From Verrucomicrobiales bacterium (GTDB taxonomy: Bacteria > Verrucomicrobiota > Verrucomicrobiia > Limisphaerales > UBA1100), in NCBI GenBank assembly GCA_005809105.1, contig SYLI01000032.1, forward strand, positions 106,323 through 170,322: 64,000 nt of DNA, read 5' to 3'. The position numbers were made by a program, and so were the translations under genes. Shown here piece after piece: positions 7,680 through 17,277 of the stretch. How positions within the stretch are numbered: position 1 is the first letter of the stretch; the number at the start of each line of letters is the position of its first letter. The notes under the pieces were generated by a model. That model searched no databases, was not told the origin of the DNA, and worked only from the letters and a program-made list of their open reading frames with translations.

Positions 7680-9144
7680 GGGCACCCTGTTGCAGCAGCG
7701 TGGCGCGAACCTGACCGGGTGGCACCGCGGCGGCGGGCGCAGGAGTCGGCGTGGTGGCGGGAGTGGGCGTGGCAAACTTGACCAGCGCGATGCGGTCCAG
7801 GGGGATCTCGATGGGCTTGTCGGAGAGCTCTGTCTTGAGCGCCAGGCGGCCGGTCTGGATGCCGGCAATCTGGCCCGAGACACTGTCGTCATTGGCCAGC
7901 CGGACGAAGTCCTGACGACCGTCGCCACCGGCCGCGACCTCGGCGTCGCTGGGAAGGTTTCCGTTCCACTCGGAGAGGCGCAGGTTGGACACGCGCATGG
8001 TGTTGGCCGTTTGCGGATTAAACTGCAGGTAGCGGCCCTTGCCGGCAAACTCGCCGTTGTCGCGCCACTTTTGCACCAGCCGGTCATTCATCAGCAGGGT
8101 GATGGTCTTGAGCTTGCGGTCGATGCGGATGGAGAAGTGCGCCTGGGCGCGTTCCAGCGCGGGCAGCTGCACGACGCCCAGGCTGCTGGACTGCGTGTTC
8201 ACGCCATCGTGCTGGAAGCGGTAGAGGTAGGCGTGATTGTGATTGATGCGAAGGCTGTACGCGTTCATGAGGCCCGACGCGGCAAGCCGGTCGCCGCACA
8301 GCACGATGTCGAGGCCCGCCATCGCCTCCCATTCGAGCGTGAACTCGAGATTGGCGCGCTCGGGCCAGTCGAGCTCGCGGCCGATGATGCTGTTGACACC
8401 CTTGCATAAAAACGCGCCGTCGCGGAAATCCCAGTGCAGCGACACGAGCGTGATGGGAAGCTTCATCTCCTTGCCCTCGCGCTTGAAGGTGATGGCCACC
8501 TTCTCACCGGGCTCGAAGCTCTTGACGAAGGCGATGAGTTCGGCGCGCACCTTGAAGGGCTTGTCGTTGACGTGCGTCACCACATCGCCCGGTGCGAGCC
8601 CCGCCAGAATGGCCGGGCCGTTCTCCACCAGCGAATCCACCACCACCCCGCCCACCGCGTCGCCTTCCTCGCCCAATTGCACGCCCATGAGCGCGGCACC
8701 CCAGCCCTTGAGGGAGGTGGGCCCCTCGAAGACCACCTTGGCCATGCCTCCGGGGATGAGATGGGCGATGGCGGCGCGGGGGATGCGCAGGTTGCCCGCG
8801 TACCAGGTTTGGAGCACCAGATGCGTGGGATCCAGACCGATGACTTCGCCCGGCAACGTGTCGCCGCCGTGCAGGCGCACGCGGGTGTCGTGGCGACGCA
8901 AGGCGGGCCCCTCGGGCGCCAGCAGCGAGACGCGCTGGACACTGGCCGCCTCCACGCGCAGTTCGGGAGCCACGGCCGGGTGCTTCCAAAGCAAGCCGGT
9001 GGCGTTGTCAAAGCCGGCCATGTGGCCGGTGATGCGGTCGCCGTTGCGCAGGTGCAGGGTGCCCGCGCGGGGTGCCGCCAGGGTGGTGAGGGTGATCAGG
9101 AGGCTCCACACCCACACCAGCCGGGGCACTGAGCGCCATTCCAT
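7570..9144 (-). CDS. Secreted PDZ-domain protein
   Basis: A 524-aa exported protein. A signal peptide covers about residues 1-25 after MEWRSVPRL. The N-terminal strand-rich domain (LHLRNGDRITGHM, RVRLHGGDTLPGEVIGL) repeats a short 'nucleic-acid-like' beta motif of the type common in Verrucomicrobia/Planctomycetes secreted proteins. A PDZ domain follows (about 150-225: VVVDSLVENGPAILAGLAPGDVV), then a jelly-roll/LamG-like region (WPERANLEFTLEWEA, NHNHAYLYRF). A second copy of the N-terminal motif (RLANDDSVSGQIAG) lies near the C-terminus, followed by a Pro/Thr-rich linker. No protease residues are visible. PDZ domains bind C-terminal peptides, so a periplasmic scaffold role is possible, but function is unknown. 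It overlaps the glycerate kinase tail by 110 bp, tail to tail. Confidence 0.8.
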   Translation of the reverse strand: MEWRSVPRLVWVWSLLITLTTLAAPRAGTLHLRNGDRITGHMAGFDNATGLLWKHPAVAPELRVEAASVQRVSLLAPEGPALRRHDTRVRLHGGDTLPGEVIGLDPTHLVLQTWYAGNLRIPRAAIAHLIPGGMAKVVFEGPTSLKGWGAALMGVQLGEEGDAVGGVVVDSLVENGPAILAGLAPGDVVTHVNDKPFKVRAELIAFVKSFEPGEKVAITFKREGKEMKLPITLVSLHWDFRDGAFLCKGVNSIIGRELDWPERANLEFTLEWEAMAGLDIVLCGDRLAASGLMNAYSLRINHNHAYLYRFQHDGVNTQSSSLGVVQLPALERAQAHFSIRIDRKLKTITLLMNDRLVQKWRDNGEFAGKGRYLQFNPQTANTMRVSNLRLSEWNGNLPSDAEVAAGGDGRQDFVRLANDDSVSGQIAGIQTGRLALKTELSDKPIEIPLDRIALVKFATPTPATTPTPAPAAAVPPGQVRATLLQQGALNFQLLEWKPEGVRIRSAVFGDAVLRPEVLMSLEWK

Positions 9145-9198
9145 ACTTGGGCAGTGTAATGAAGGCGGCGCGTTTGGCAATCGCCGCCACGCGCAAAC

Positions 9199-12100
9199 TT
9201 ATTGGCCGGGGACCTGGTTGATCGTGAGAGAGAGCTGGCCCTTGAAATTGGCACCGTCGGCCGAGTCGAGGTTGTACTGCACCGAGAGGACATGCACCTT
9301 CTGCACGCCCTCCAGCCGCAGCAGCACCGTGCGGCCGTCGGCGGAAAGCTCCGCGCGGCGCACCTCCACTGGGTCACGCCCGGCCTGCGCGGGGTTCTTC
9401 ACCGACCAGTCCTTGGAACCGTAGGTGCTGCTCCAGCGGTAATTCCATTGCTCGAGCGCCCAGTTCCCGGCGTCCACAGCCGCCTTCTTATCCAGCGGCG
9501 TGTTAAACGTGATGCGGATGCCATCGGCCGACACGCGCGTCGCCACCGGCAGATGCAAGGGTTCGCCCGTGTGGCGCACGCGCTGCAGACATCCATCGCG
9601 CACCGCCGCCGTCTGCCAGCCGCGCAGCCCGCTCACATAGAAATGTCCATCCCTGGGGCTGAATCGGCCGCGCATGGCGCCTGAGAGGAATTTTCCCGGC
9701 AAGGGCACCACGGCGCCATTGGCCCCATCACGGAGCACCATCATCCAGGTGCAGCGCCCGTAGGAGAGGTGCAGCATCTGGCCGCCCAACGCGCCCCATT
9801 TTCCATCCGGAACCCATGCCTGACCGCCTGCGGAATTGTCGAGAGCGCGGGGAATCCAGCACAGCGGCGCATCAAACGTCTGCGGGGCCTCGGCGCGCTT
9901 GTGCATCGGCATGAAACCGTAGAAGCCGCCGGGACGAAGCACGTCGAGCCGCGTCTCCGGCACCCAGTCCCCCTGCTGATCGGCCGCCGTGACGGTGCCA
10001 TCGGGGCCCACACCCATCCCGTTGGGATTGCGAAAGCCTGTGGATAGAACCTCCAGCTTGGAGCCGTCCTTGTCCACGCGCAGCGCCACGCCGCCATGCG
10101 GGGTGTCCTCGGCGCAGCGCATGAAATAAAACCGGCCCTGCGCGTCGGTCTCCAGCGAGGTGGCGTAAGAATGGCCGCCGCCGCCAATCATGAGATCGTT
10201 ATTAAACACCTCGTAGTGGTCGGCCTCGCCGTCGGCGTTGGAATCCACAAGCCGGGTGATCTGGTCGCGGCCGAGCACGTGCACCCGGTCGTTGACGACA
10301 CGCAGGCCCAGCGGCTGGTAGAGGCCCGTGGCATAGCGCTGCCAGCGCACGCCCTCGAGCGTTTCGTCGAGCCCGCTCACGCGCCACACGTCGCCGTGCA
10401 CGGTGCACACGGCCGCGTCGCCGTTGGAAAAGAAATCGTGACCGGCAGTGAACATCAGCGCGTGGAAAGGGTTCTCGTGCGGCACGGTGATGGTGTCGAT
10501 GGCGAAGGCCGTGCGGCGCCGGTCGACGATGCCGCGGGTTTGCAGCGGCGCCCCCCACCGCGCCGGGCCCGCGGCCGTCCACTTGCGAAGGTCGGCCGGG
10601 GCGGATTGATCCCGGGCCAGCGCGAGGAACCCGGGCAGCTCATTCGCCGCGCCGCGCCAGAAGAACGCCTTGGCGCGAAGGGGCAGCCTTCCCACGGCAA
10701 ATTCCAGCCGCACGCGCCCGGGTTCTTCAACGCGCAGCGCGCCGCCCCCCGCGATGGCCACCGCCGACACCTGCGTTCCCAAAGCGACCAGTGCCACGCT
10801 CAGCTCACCGTGTTTCTCAATCCGCGCCTTCGCCATGTCGCACAGATGCACCGTCAGCGGGCGGTTGCGTGGGCCCGCCTCCCATTCGCGGGTGATGGCC
10901 ACCACGCCCTCGCGCCGGTGCGCCCACGGGGAATCGAGGATTTCCACACCGTCCACCGAGGCGGCCAGCACGAGGCGGTTGCCATGCAGGTGGAGCGCAC
11001 GGTGGCGCGCCCAGTCCTTGGGCAGAGGCCCAAACCTGGGCTGGCGAAGATCGTCAAACCGCCCCCGGCCGTCGGCCCAGCCGGGACTTTTCTCGGTGGA
11101 AAAGACGATGTCGCCGACGGGCTTGAGCGGATGGATGAGCCCATAGCGCGAGGCGTCGGGCTGTAAAAAGCCGCCGGTCCAGCCCGCGCTGTAGCGCAAG
11201 AGATCGGTGTCAAAACAAACCGTGGCTTCGCCTTGATCACCCACGCGCAGGGCGATGCCCTTGGCCGTGCCGCCGTGCGGTGTGGCGATGTGGCCGCTCA
11301 TGAAGGGCCCCATTTGTGTGCGGGCCCAGCGAGCATCCACCCAGTCTTTCTCCGTTTGCCGGGTGGGATCATCGGCAGCACCCACGCCCTGAACCGGCGC
11401 GCCGGAGGGGGGGGCATCGGACGAGAGCAGGGCGAAGCGTTGGTGGGGCGAGCGGTCGGCAAATCGTTTGCCCTGCTCCAGCGCATCGAAAGACCATGCG
11501 CCGAGAATCTGCGCGGGCGTCGTGGCGGTGGCAGGCCGGGTAAAGGTCACTTCGTCAATCCATCCCTCACAGCCGATGCCTCCCTCGGCCAGCCGGCCAA
11601 TGGCCAATGAACCGTCCGCCGCAGTGGACGCCGGCGCGGGAGGCAGAGCCTCGTCCAGCACCCGCTTGCCATCCACGAAAAGGCGCAGGCGCGCGTCGTC
11701 CAGCTCCATCGCAAGCTCATGCCATTGCCCATCGCAGATGTCCACGGCACTGCGATATTCGCCGCCACGTCCGGGAAGGAAAACACTGAGGACGCCGCTG
11801 CCGGCGTAGGTGTACAACTCCCAATGGCGGGGCGCGCGCTTGGGCTCCGAGGCGAGAAGGATGTTAAATTGAGCCTTGCCAAAGAGGCGAGCGGTGAGGG
11901 TGAGGGCGCGCGGGCCCTTGCGGAAGTCCTCGTGGCCTTCGACCAGCGCGCCCGCGACACGCGCATCAAGCGCCCTGCCTGATTTTCCCTCCACCAACGC
12001 CGCCCCCACGGGTGGCGGGTTGGCCGCGCGCGGCGTGGAGCCCACGGCCGTGGCATTGGACGCGGGCTGCGCTTCCGCCCGGGGCACGGGGCGCTGCTCG

Positions 12101-13698
12101 CGGCCCGCGGCCCATGCGGCTCCCCGCCGCACCAACTCAGCCGGGCCGGCCATCTGCAGCGACACGGCCCCGTGGCCCAGCACCGTCTGAAACACGCGCC
12201 CACGCCCATAGTCGTAGGCCCACGCCAGCGGCTCGTCGCGGCCAGTCTGCCGGGACTTGGCGGTCACGAGCGGCTCGATGGGCGCGGTGCCCTTCTGGCG
12301 GAAGTAGAGCTCGTCCAGGGTGTCAAACGCGGCCATGCCCTGCGTGATGGCATGCGGTGCCGCCGTGATCTCGCAACGGAACGCGCCGAAGGGGTCGTGG
12401 CCGCTGTCACTCTTGTGATCCCAGACGCGCCGGCAGATGTTTCGGAACTCGGGCCAGTCTGATTCGCCGGCTTTGGGCAGCGAAAAATGCCATGCGCCGT
12501 TGGCAAAATGAATCAGCACCAGACCGCCCCCGGCCTTGAGGTAGTCCACGAAGGCGGCCTTGGACTGGGCGCTCAGGCCGCGCGGCTGCTCCCAGTTGCA
12601 GTAGTTGAGCACCAGCACGTCGTGGCTGCCGGGTTTGATCTGCGAAAGCCGCTCGATGTCCTCGCTCACCTCCACCACAAAGCGCCCGTCCTGTTCCAAC
12701 GCTGCGCGGAGCACGGGCGTGGTCTCGGCCCACTTGTGTCCGGGATACTGGTGGCCGGTGAGGATGAGCGCGCGGATGGGTTTTTCGGACAGCGCGCGTT
12801 GCTCCCCGTTCACCCCGGCCAGCGCCGCGCGGATTTCCTCACGGGAAAAATAAGGCGCCTCCACGCCCGCGGCGGGCACCTCCACCTTGGCGGCCCACAC
12901 CAGCGCGTTGAGGATGAACTTGCGGAAGGGCGCCTCCTTCCAGTTGTCGTAGAAATGCCCGCAGGTGGTGCCAAATCCACGCCCGCCATCCTCGCGTTCG
13001 CGCGCCCAAGCCACCACACGGCCGGCGGCGTCACGCCCGGGCAGGTCGGGCACGCTCCACAGGGGCGTCCACCGCGCATCGTCCGGCGCGAAGCGGATGT
13101 TGTAGTAAAACTCCTCGCGCAGTTTGAATGCAGGCACGCCGCGCAGCACCGGGTGCGCCCCAGCTGCGGGCTGCACCTGGGCTTCGCGCGTCTGGATGGC
13201 CGAGTACCACTTGCGCACGCCGCCCTCCTCCCAGTCGAAATAGCCGCCGGTCCATCGCAGCGACTGCTCCGCCCACTTGTCCGGCGCGAAGGTGGAGAAG
13301 TGGAAGGTCAAGAGGCCGCACCCGCGCTTCATCTGTTTCTCTAGAAACTCGACGCGCTCGGCGTTTTCCAAATGGGGCGCCTCGGCATAGAGGTCGCCGT
13401 CGCGCCCGTCGGAAATAATCATGATGGCGTCGGCGGCTTCCAACGCGCGCGTGTCCTTGGGCCAGCCATCGAGGTGGAACGAGACGGCCACCTGCCCGGC
13501 AATGTTGGAGCGATCCAGCATCACCTTTAAAAGGCGTGCCGACCACGGGTAGTCGTGGATGCCGTTGCCCTCGGGGCCGTGGCTCTTCTTGCCCGCCACG
13601 ATGACGATGTGTCGGGCCGCGGGCGCACCCTCCACCCAAAGCGCGGCCGCCAGCCCCAAGGCCGCCGCGCAGCGCAAAAGTATTCCGGGCATTCCCAT
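9199..13698 (-). CDS. Giant secreted double-ThuA / LamG / propeller protein
   Basis: 1499 aa with a signal peptide (residues 1-27). Domains in order: ThuA-like 1 (about 28-275: HIVIVAGKKSHGPEGNGIHD, a glutamine-amidotransferase-like fold); ThuA-like 2 (about 300-545: ALILTGHQYPGHKW, NYCNWEQPRGLS); LamG/concanavalin-like (about 570-735: FVDGKRVLDEALP, DGQWHELAMEL); a 'DUF6797-like' segment (about 745-1010: HIATPHGGTAKGIALRVGD); a sorbosone-dehydrogenase-like beta-propeller (about 1040-1330: TRLVDSNADGEADHYEVF); and a beta-rich C-terminus. ThuA proteins are linked to trehalose and other sugar metabolism, and the propeller type is common in PVC secreted sugar oxidases. No CxxCH haem motif is present. 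The start abuts the stop of the amidohydrolase upstream (TGAATG), so the pair is an operon. The true substrate is unknown. Confidence 0.85.
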   Translation of the reverse strand: MGMPGILLRCAAALGLAAALWVEGAPAARHIVIVAGKKSHGPEGNGIHDYPWSARLLKVMLDRSNIAGQVAVSFHLDGWPKDTRALEAADAIMIISDGRDGDLYAEAPHLENAERVEFLEKQMKRGCGLLTFHFSTFAPDKWAEQSLRWTGGYFDWEEGGVRKWYSAIQTREAQVQPAAGAHPVLRGVPAFKLREEFYYNIRFAPDDARWTPLWSVPDLPGRDAAGRVVAWAREREDGGRGFGTTCGHFYDNWKEAPFRKFILNALVWAAKVEVPAAGVEAPYFSREEIRAALAGVNGEQRALSEKPIRALILTGHQYPGHKWAETTPVLRAALEQDGRFVVEVSEDIERLSQIKPGSHDVLVLNYCNWEQPRGLSAQSKAAFVDYLKAGGGLVLIHFANGAWHFSLPKAGESDWPEFRNICRRVWDHKSDSGHDPFGAFRCEITAAPHAITQGMAAFDTLDELYFRQKGTAPIEPLVTAKSRQTGRDEPLAWAYDYGRGRVFQTVLGHGAVSLQMAGPAELVRRGAAWAAGREQRPVPRAEAQPASNATAVGSTPRAANPPPVGAALVEGKSGRALDARVAGALVEGHEDFRKGPRALTLTARLFGKAQFNILLASEPKRAPRHWELYTYAGSGVLSVFLPGRGGEYRSAVDICDGQWHELAMELDDARLRLFVDGKRVLDEALPPAPASTAADGSLAIGRLAEGGIGCEGWIDEVTFTRPATATTPAQILGAWSFDALEQGKRFADRSPHQRFALLSSDAPPSGAPVQGVGAADDPTRQTEKDWVDARWARTQMGPFMSGHIATPHGGTAKGIALRVGDQGEATVCFDTDLLRYSAGWTGGFLQPDASRYGLIHPLKPVGDIVFSTEKSPGWADGRGRFDDLRQPRFGPLPKDWARHRALHLHGNRLVLAASVDGVEILDSPWAHRREGVVAITREWEAGPRNRPLTVHLCDMAKARIEKHGELSVALVALGTQVSAVAIAGGGALRVEEPGRVRLEFAVGRLPLRAKAFFWRGAANELPGFLALARDQSAPADLRKWTAAGPARWGAPLQTRGIVDRRRTAFAIDTITVPHENPFHALMFTAGHDFFSNGDAAVCTVHGDVWRVSGLDETLEGVRWQRYATGLYQPLGLRVVNDRVHVLGRDQITRLVDSNADGEADHYEVFNNDLMIGGGGHSYATSLETDAQGRFYFMRCAEDTPHGGVALRVDKDGSKLEVLSTGFRNPNGMGVGPDGTVTAADQQGDWVPETRLDVLRPGGFYGFMPMHKRAEAPQTFDAPLCWIPRALDNSAGGQAWVPDGKWGALGGQMLHLSYGRCTWMMVLRDGANGAVVPLPGKFLSGAMRGRFSPRDGHFYVSGLRGWQTAAVRDGCLQRVRHTGEPLHLPVATRVSADGIRITFNTPLDKKAAVDAGNWALEQWNYRWSSTYGSKDWSVKNPAQAGRDPVEVRRAELSADGRTVLLRLEGVQKVHVLSVQYNLDSADGANFKGQLSLTINQVPGQ

Positions 13699-14994
13699 TC
13701 AACCCACCGCCGGCACGGCTGCCGGAATGGCTGGCGCAAGTTGGCCAGCCTTGACGATGCCTCCCTGCAACACGGCGATGAACCGGCTGCGCTCCTCGAG
13801 CAACGAGATGTGCTGAAGCACGTCGCCATCCACCACCAGCACGTCGGCCAGCTTGCCCGGCTGCAAGGTTCCCAGCTCGTCGCCGCGCTGGAGAATTTCC
13901 GCGCCGGTCTTGGTGGCGCAGCGAATCGCCTCCAGCGGGGTGAAGCCCACGTCGCGCACAAAGAATGAAATCTCCCGCGCATAATTTCCGTGAGGGTTCC
14001 ACGCGAATCCGTAGTCGCCTCCCAGCCCGATACGCCCGCCGGCGCGGAGAATTTTCAGCGCGGACGCCGCGCCGCCCTCCAGCGTCTCCTGATGGCCGTC
14101 GATCACGGCAGCGGACAAGCCAAATTCCCCACCGCGCTCCACGCTGGCCTTCTCAAAGTAGAGGCCGGGCACGCAGGGCACGTCGCGCGCCAGAAGCAAG
14201 TCCAACGCCTCATCATCCATGAAGGTGCCGTGCTCGATGGTGTCGTAGCCGGCACGCAGCGCGTTCTTGATGCCCTGTGTGGCGCGGCAGTGGCCGGTGA
14301 CCTTGAGGCCGTGGTTGTGCGCCGTCGCCACCACGGCGTGCATCTCCTCGAGCGTCATGCAAAGCGTGTGGTGGTCGTTGGTGTCCGGGGCGGCGGCGTC
14401 GCCGGTGGGATAGGTTTTAACCCACTGCACGCCGTCCTTGACCAATGCGCGCACGGCGGCACGAGCGTCCTCCACGCCGTTGATGATGAAGACCAGCCCC
14501 TCCATGCCGATTTTGCGGAAGCCCGGGTTCCAGTCCATGAGGCCCCCTGCAGAACAAATCTCGCGGCCCGAGGTGGCCAGGCGCGGCCCCAAGATCAGGT
14601 CGGCTTCGATGGCATGGCGCAGCCAGTAGTCGCAGTTGAAGAGGCAGCCGCCGGAACGCGCGCTGGTATAGCCGCACTCCAGCAACAGCCGGCAATTCAC
14701 ACTGGCCAGCAGCGTGACGTACTCCACGGGATACTTGATGTCCAGATCCTGCAACTCGGCGACATTGAAGTAGGTGGCGTGGAAGTGCGACTCCACCAGC
14801 CCGGGCATGATTGTACCTCCACGCGCGTCGATGCGCTCACACGCGCCGTCTGCGGGCGGGCACCCTGCGGCCGCGCCGGCATAGCGGATGCGACCTTTCT
14901 CCAGCAGCAGCGCCGCGTGCGGCACGGCGGGTGCGCCCGTGCCATCCACCAGTTGCCCGTTGAAAATGAGCGTGGATCCCGTGGCGGCTTTCAT
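13699..14994 (-). CDS. Metal-dependent amidohydrolase (imidazolonepropionase/prolidase-like)
   Basis: A 431-aa TIM-barrel hydrolase. Metal ligands and catalytic residues can be placed: HxH at His70/His72 (VESHFHAT), Lys193 (WVKTYPTG, bridging lysine), His234 (TGHCRA), His254 (IEHGTF) and Asp326 (GGDYGF). The N-terminal composite beta-domain begins LIFNGQLVDGTGAP and the C-terminal part ends with the usual GTLQPGKLADVLVVDGD. No signal peptide is seen, so it is cytoplasmic. It is likely to hydrolyse a cyclic amide, dipeptide or related substrate, which cannot be specified. Stop and start abut with the ThuA protein gene. The divergent neighbour is lptD, 115 bp away. Confidence 0.88.
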   Translation of the reverse strand: MKAATGSTLIFNGQLVDGTGAPAVPHAALLLEKGRIRYAGAAAGCPPADGACERIDARGGTIMPGLVESHFHATYFNVAELQDLDIKYPVEYVTLLASVNCRLLLECGYTSARSGGCLFNCDYWLRHAIEADLILGPRLATSGREICSAGGLMDWNPGFRKIGMEGLVFIINGVEDARAAVRALVKDGVQWVKTYPTGDAAAPDTNDHHTLCMTLEEMHAVVATAHNHGLKVTGHCRATQGIKNALRAGYDTIEHGTFMDDEALDLLLARDVPCVPGLYFEKASVERGGEFGLSAAVIDGHQETLEGGAASALKILRAGGRIGLGGDYGFAWNPHGNYAREISFFVRDVGFTPLEAIRCATKTGAEILQRGDELGTLQPGKLADVLVVDGDVLQHISLLEERSRFIAVLQGGIVKAGQLAPAIPAAVPAVG

Positions 14995-15069
14995 GGATCG
15001 GCGGGGGAGTATCCGTCGCGCGGTGCGAAAGCGTCAACCCCGTTCGCGATCGCTGCGCATAACTGGGGT

Positions 15070-15097
15070 TTGCACGGGCGCCGCATTGTGGTTTAGT
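15070..15097 (+). promoter_or_regulatory. Weak candidate promoter for lptD
   Basis: TTGCAC (15070-15075), a 16-bp spacer and TTTAGT (15092-15097) lie just upstream of the lptD ATG at 15110, in the 115-bp divergent gap. The match to a sigma-70 consensus is moderate and the resulting leader would be very short, so this is only a candidate. Confidence 0.25.
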
Positions 15098-15109
15098 CGG
15101 CCTCGTCTG

Positions 15110-17275
15110 ATGAAGGCAAGGTGGCTTCCCATTTTCCTGTGCTGGCTGGCGGGCGCGCTTCCCTCGCAGGGACAAGTTCCCGCGGTGCCCTGGAAAATCG
15201 AATCCACCACGCCTGAGGGCGACCTTCAGTACGACCCCAACACCGGGCTGGTCACGGCGCGCAAGGGGGTGCGTGTGCAGTACCAATTGGGGACGCCCGA
15301 AGCCACCCTTCTCACGGCTGAGACGGCGACGTTGAACCGGCTGACGGGCGAAACCACGGCCACCGGAAACGTGGTGCTGCACCGGGGGGAACACACTTGG
15401 AAGTGCGAGCAGCTTGAATACAACTTCAACACCAAACGCATCAAGGCCGCGCGCTTCCGTGGCGGTGGCATGGAGAAGCTCTATTCGGGCGCAGCGATGG
15501 AGGGATCGCTCACCAACAACCTGCTCACGGCGCGAGACGTCAAGTTCACCACCGATGACGTGGCCGATCCGGATGTCTACATCACCGCCCAGCGAATCAA
15601 TATTGCGCCGGGCGATCACATCGAGTTCTACAACGCCACCCTCAAGGCTGCGGGCGTGCCCGTTGCCTATCTGCCCTACTACAAGCGCAGCCTGAAAAGC
15701 CACCCTTGGAACGTCCACACCGAGCCGGGCTACCGCAGCTCGTGGGGTGCCTACGCTCTCAATTCCATCCGCTGGCCGGGCACCGAGCGGCTGGGTGGCG
15801 AGCTGCACTTGGATTATCGCAGTGCGCGCGGCTTCGCCATCGGTCCGGAGTTCCGCTATCATCTGGGCACGCTCGGAGGCGGCACAATTGATCCCTATTT
15901 CGCCTTTGACGATGACCCGCGCAACGACTCGCGAGGATTGCCGCTCGACAGCGAACGCCAGCGTCTGCGCATGGTCCATCGCGCGGGCACGGGCCCGGAC
16001 TTCACCGCCACAGCCGTGCTGGACTATGAATCTGACGAGTACCTGCGGCGCGACTTTTTCCAGCGCGACTATCGGGAAAACGCGCAGCCCCGCAGCTTCC
16101 TTGAGATCGACCGCAACTGGGCCGACCACAATCTGAATTTTCTGGCACAGCCGCGCCTCAACGATCACTTCGGCACCGTGGAACGGCTGCCAGACCTGCG
16201 GTTTAGCAGCCTGCGCCAGCAAATTGGAACGAGCCCCTTCTACTACGAGCAGGAGACGTCGCTGGCCTACCTGCGCCGCAAGTATCAATACGACACCACG
16301 GCGTCGCTGGGAGGGATGCGCGCCGACACGCTGCATCAGGTGTACCTTCCAACGCAGGCCTTCGGGTGGCTCCACATCACCCCGCGCATTGGCAGCCGTT
16401 TCACCCACTACGGCGAGACCGACGGCGCAGGCAGCAATATGGACAGCCGGGACCGGTACGTGTTCAACACCGGGGCGGAGTTTTCCGCCAAGGCCTCCAG
16501 ATTTTTCCCCGAGGCCAACAGCTCGTTGATGGACATCCGCGGCCTGCGCCACATTGTTGAGCCTTCGTTCAACTACGTTTTTGTGCCGCGCCCCAACCGC
16601 AGGCCTAGTGAGCTTCCACAGTATGACTACGAAGTCGTCGGCTCGCATCTGCTTCCCATCACCTATCCGGACTACAACGCCATCGACAATGTGGATTCGC
16701 AGAACGTCCTGCGGATGGGCCTGCGCAACCGGCTGCAGACGCACCGCAAGCAAGGCGTGCAGGACGTGGTGGACTGGGCCGTGTACACCGACTGGCGCCT
16801 CAATCCCGCGTCCGGCCAAGGCACGTTCAACGACCTTTTCTCTACCCTGGCTGTACGCCCGCGCACGTGGCTTGGCGCTGGCTCTGATCTGCGCTACGAC
16901 GTAAACGATCACGTGTGGCGGCTCATCAACAACTCCCTCACGTTCACGCCGGATGCACGGTGGTCGTTGCGCGCCGGGCACTATTATTATCTGGCTCCCG
17001 GCACGCTCTCGCGCGAGAACCGGAGCAGCACGCTTTACGGCGCGTGGGGCTACCGGTTCAGCGAGGACTGGTCCTTCAGCATGGCGCAGCATTTTGACGC
17101 CAAGCGCGGAAACTTCTCGGACCACTCCTACACCCTGTACCGCGACTTCCGCAGCTGGACGGGCTACCTCGACGTCCGGTTTCTGGATAGTCAGGGCTCG
17201 TCCACCCGCGAGGATGCCTTCCAGATCTCGCTCAACTTCTCGCTCAAAGGCATGCCACGCGCATCGCGGTATTAA
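15110..17275 (+). CDS. lptD: LPS-assembly outer-membrane protein LptD (OstA)
   Basis: Inserts lipopolysaccharide into the outer leaflet of the outer membrane. 721 aa, with a signal peptide (MKARWLPIFLCWLAGALPSQ). An OstA-type beta-jellyroll follows (about 30-170: GDLQYDPNTGLVTARKGVRV, LTAETATLNRLTGETTATG), then a long aromatic-rich beta-barrel ending in the terminal strand FQISLNFSLKG. The signature YLPYYKRSLKSHPW sits at the jellyroll-barrel junction. The start at 15110 is chosen for its signal peptide; the frame is open further upstream, over the divergent amidohydrolase start, without similarity. The gene shows that the host makes an LPS-containing outer membrane. lptE or surA are not adjacent. 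Confidence 0.9.
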   Translation: MKARWLPIFLCWLAGALPSQGQVPAVPWKIESTTPEGDLQYDPNTGLVTARKGVRVQYQLGTPEATLLTAETATLNRLTGETTATGNVVLHRGEHTWKCEQLEYNFNTKRIKAARFRGGGMEKLYSGAAMEGSLTNNLLTARDVKFTTDDVADPDVYITAQRINIAPGDHIEFYNATLKAAGVPVAYLPYYKRSLKSHPWNVHTEPGYRSSWGAYALNSIRWPGTERLGGELHLDYRSARGFAIGPEFRYHLGTLGGGTIDPYFAFDDDPRNDSRGLPLDSERQRLRMVHRAGTGPDFTATAVLDYESDEYLRRDFFQRDYRENAQPRSFLEIDRNWADHNLNFLAQPRLNDHFGTVERLPDLRFSSLRQQIGTSPFYYEQETSLAYLRRKYQYDTTASLGGMRADTLHQVYLPTQAFGWLHITPRIGSRFTHYGETDGAGSNMDSRDRYVFNTGAEFSAKASRFFPEANSSLMDIRGLRHIVEPSFNYVFVPRPNRRPSELPQYDYEVVGSHLLPITYPDYNAIDNVDSQNVLRMGLRNRLQTHRKQGVQDVVDWAVYTDWRLNPASGQGTFNDLFSTLAVRPRTWLGAGSDLRYDVNDHVWRLINNSLTFTPDARWSLRAGHYYYLAPGTLSRENRSSTLYGAWGYRFSEDWSFSMAQHFDAKRGNFSDHSYTLYRDFRSWTGYLDVRFLDSQGSSTREDAFQISLNFSLKGMPRASRY

Positions 17276-17277
17276 AG

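Noticed and set aside
14837..17125. 762-codon open frame on the minus strand opposite lptD
   Set aside because: Antisense to a clear LptD reading frame with signal peptide and barrel; no family features in the antisense translation.
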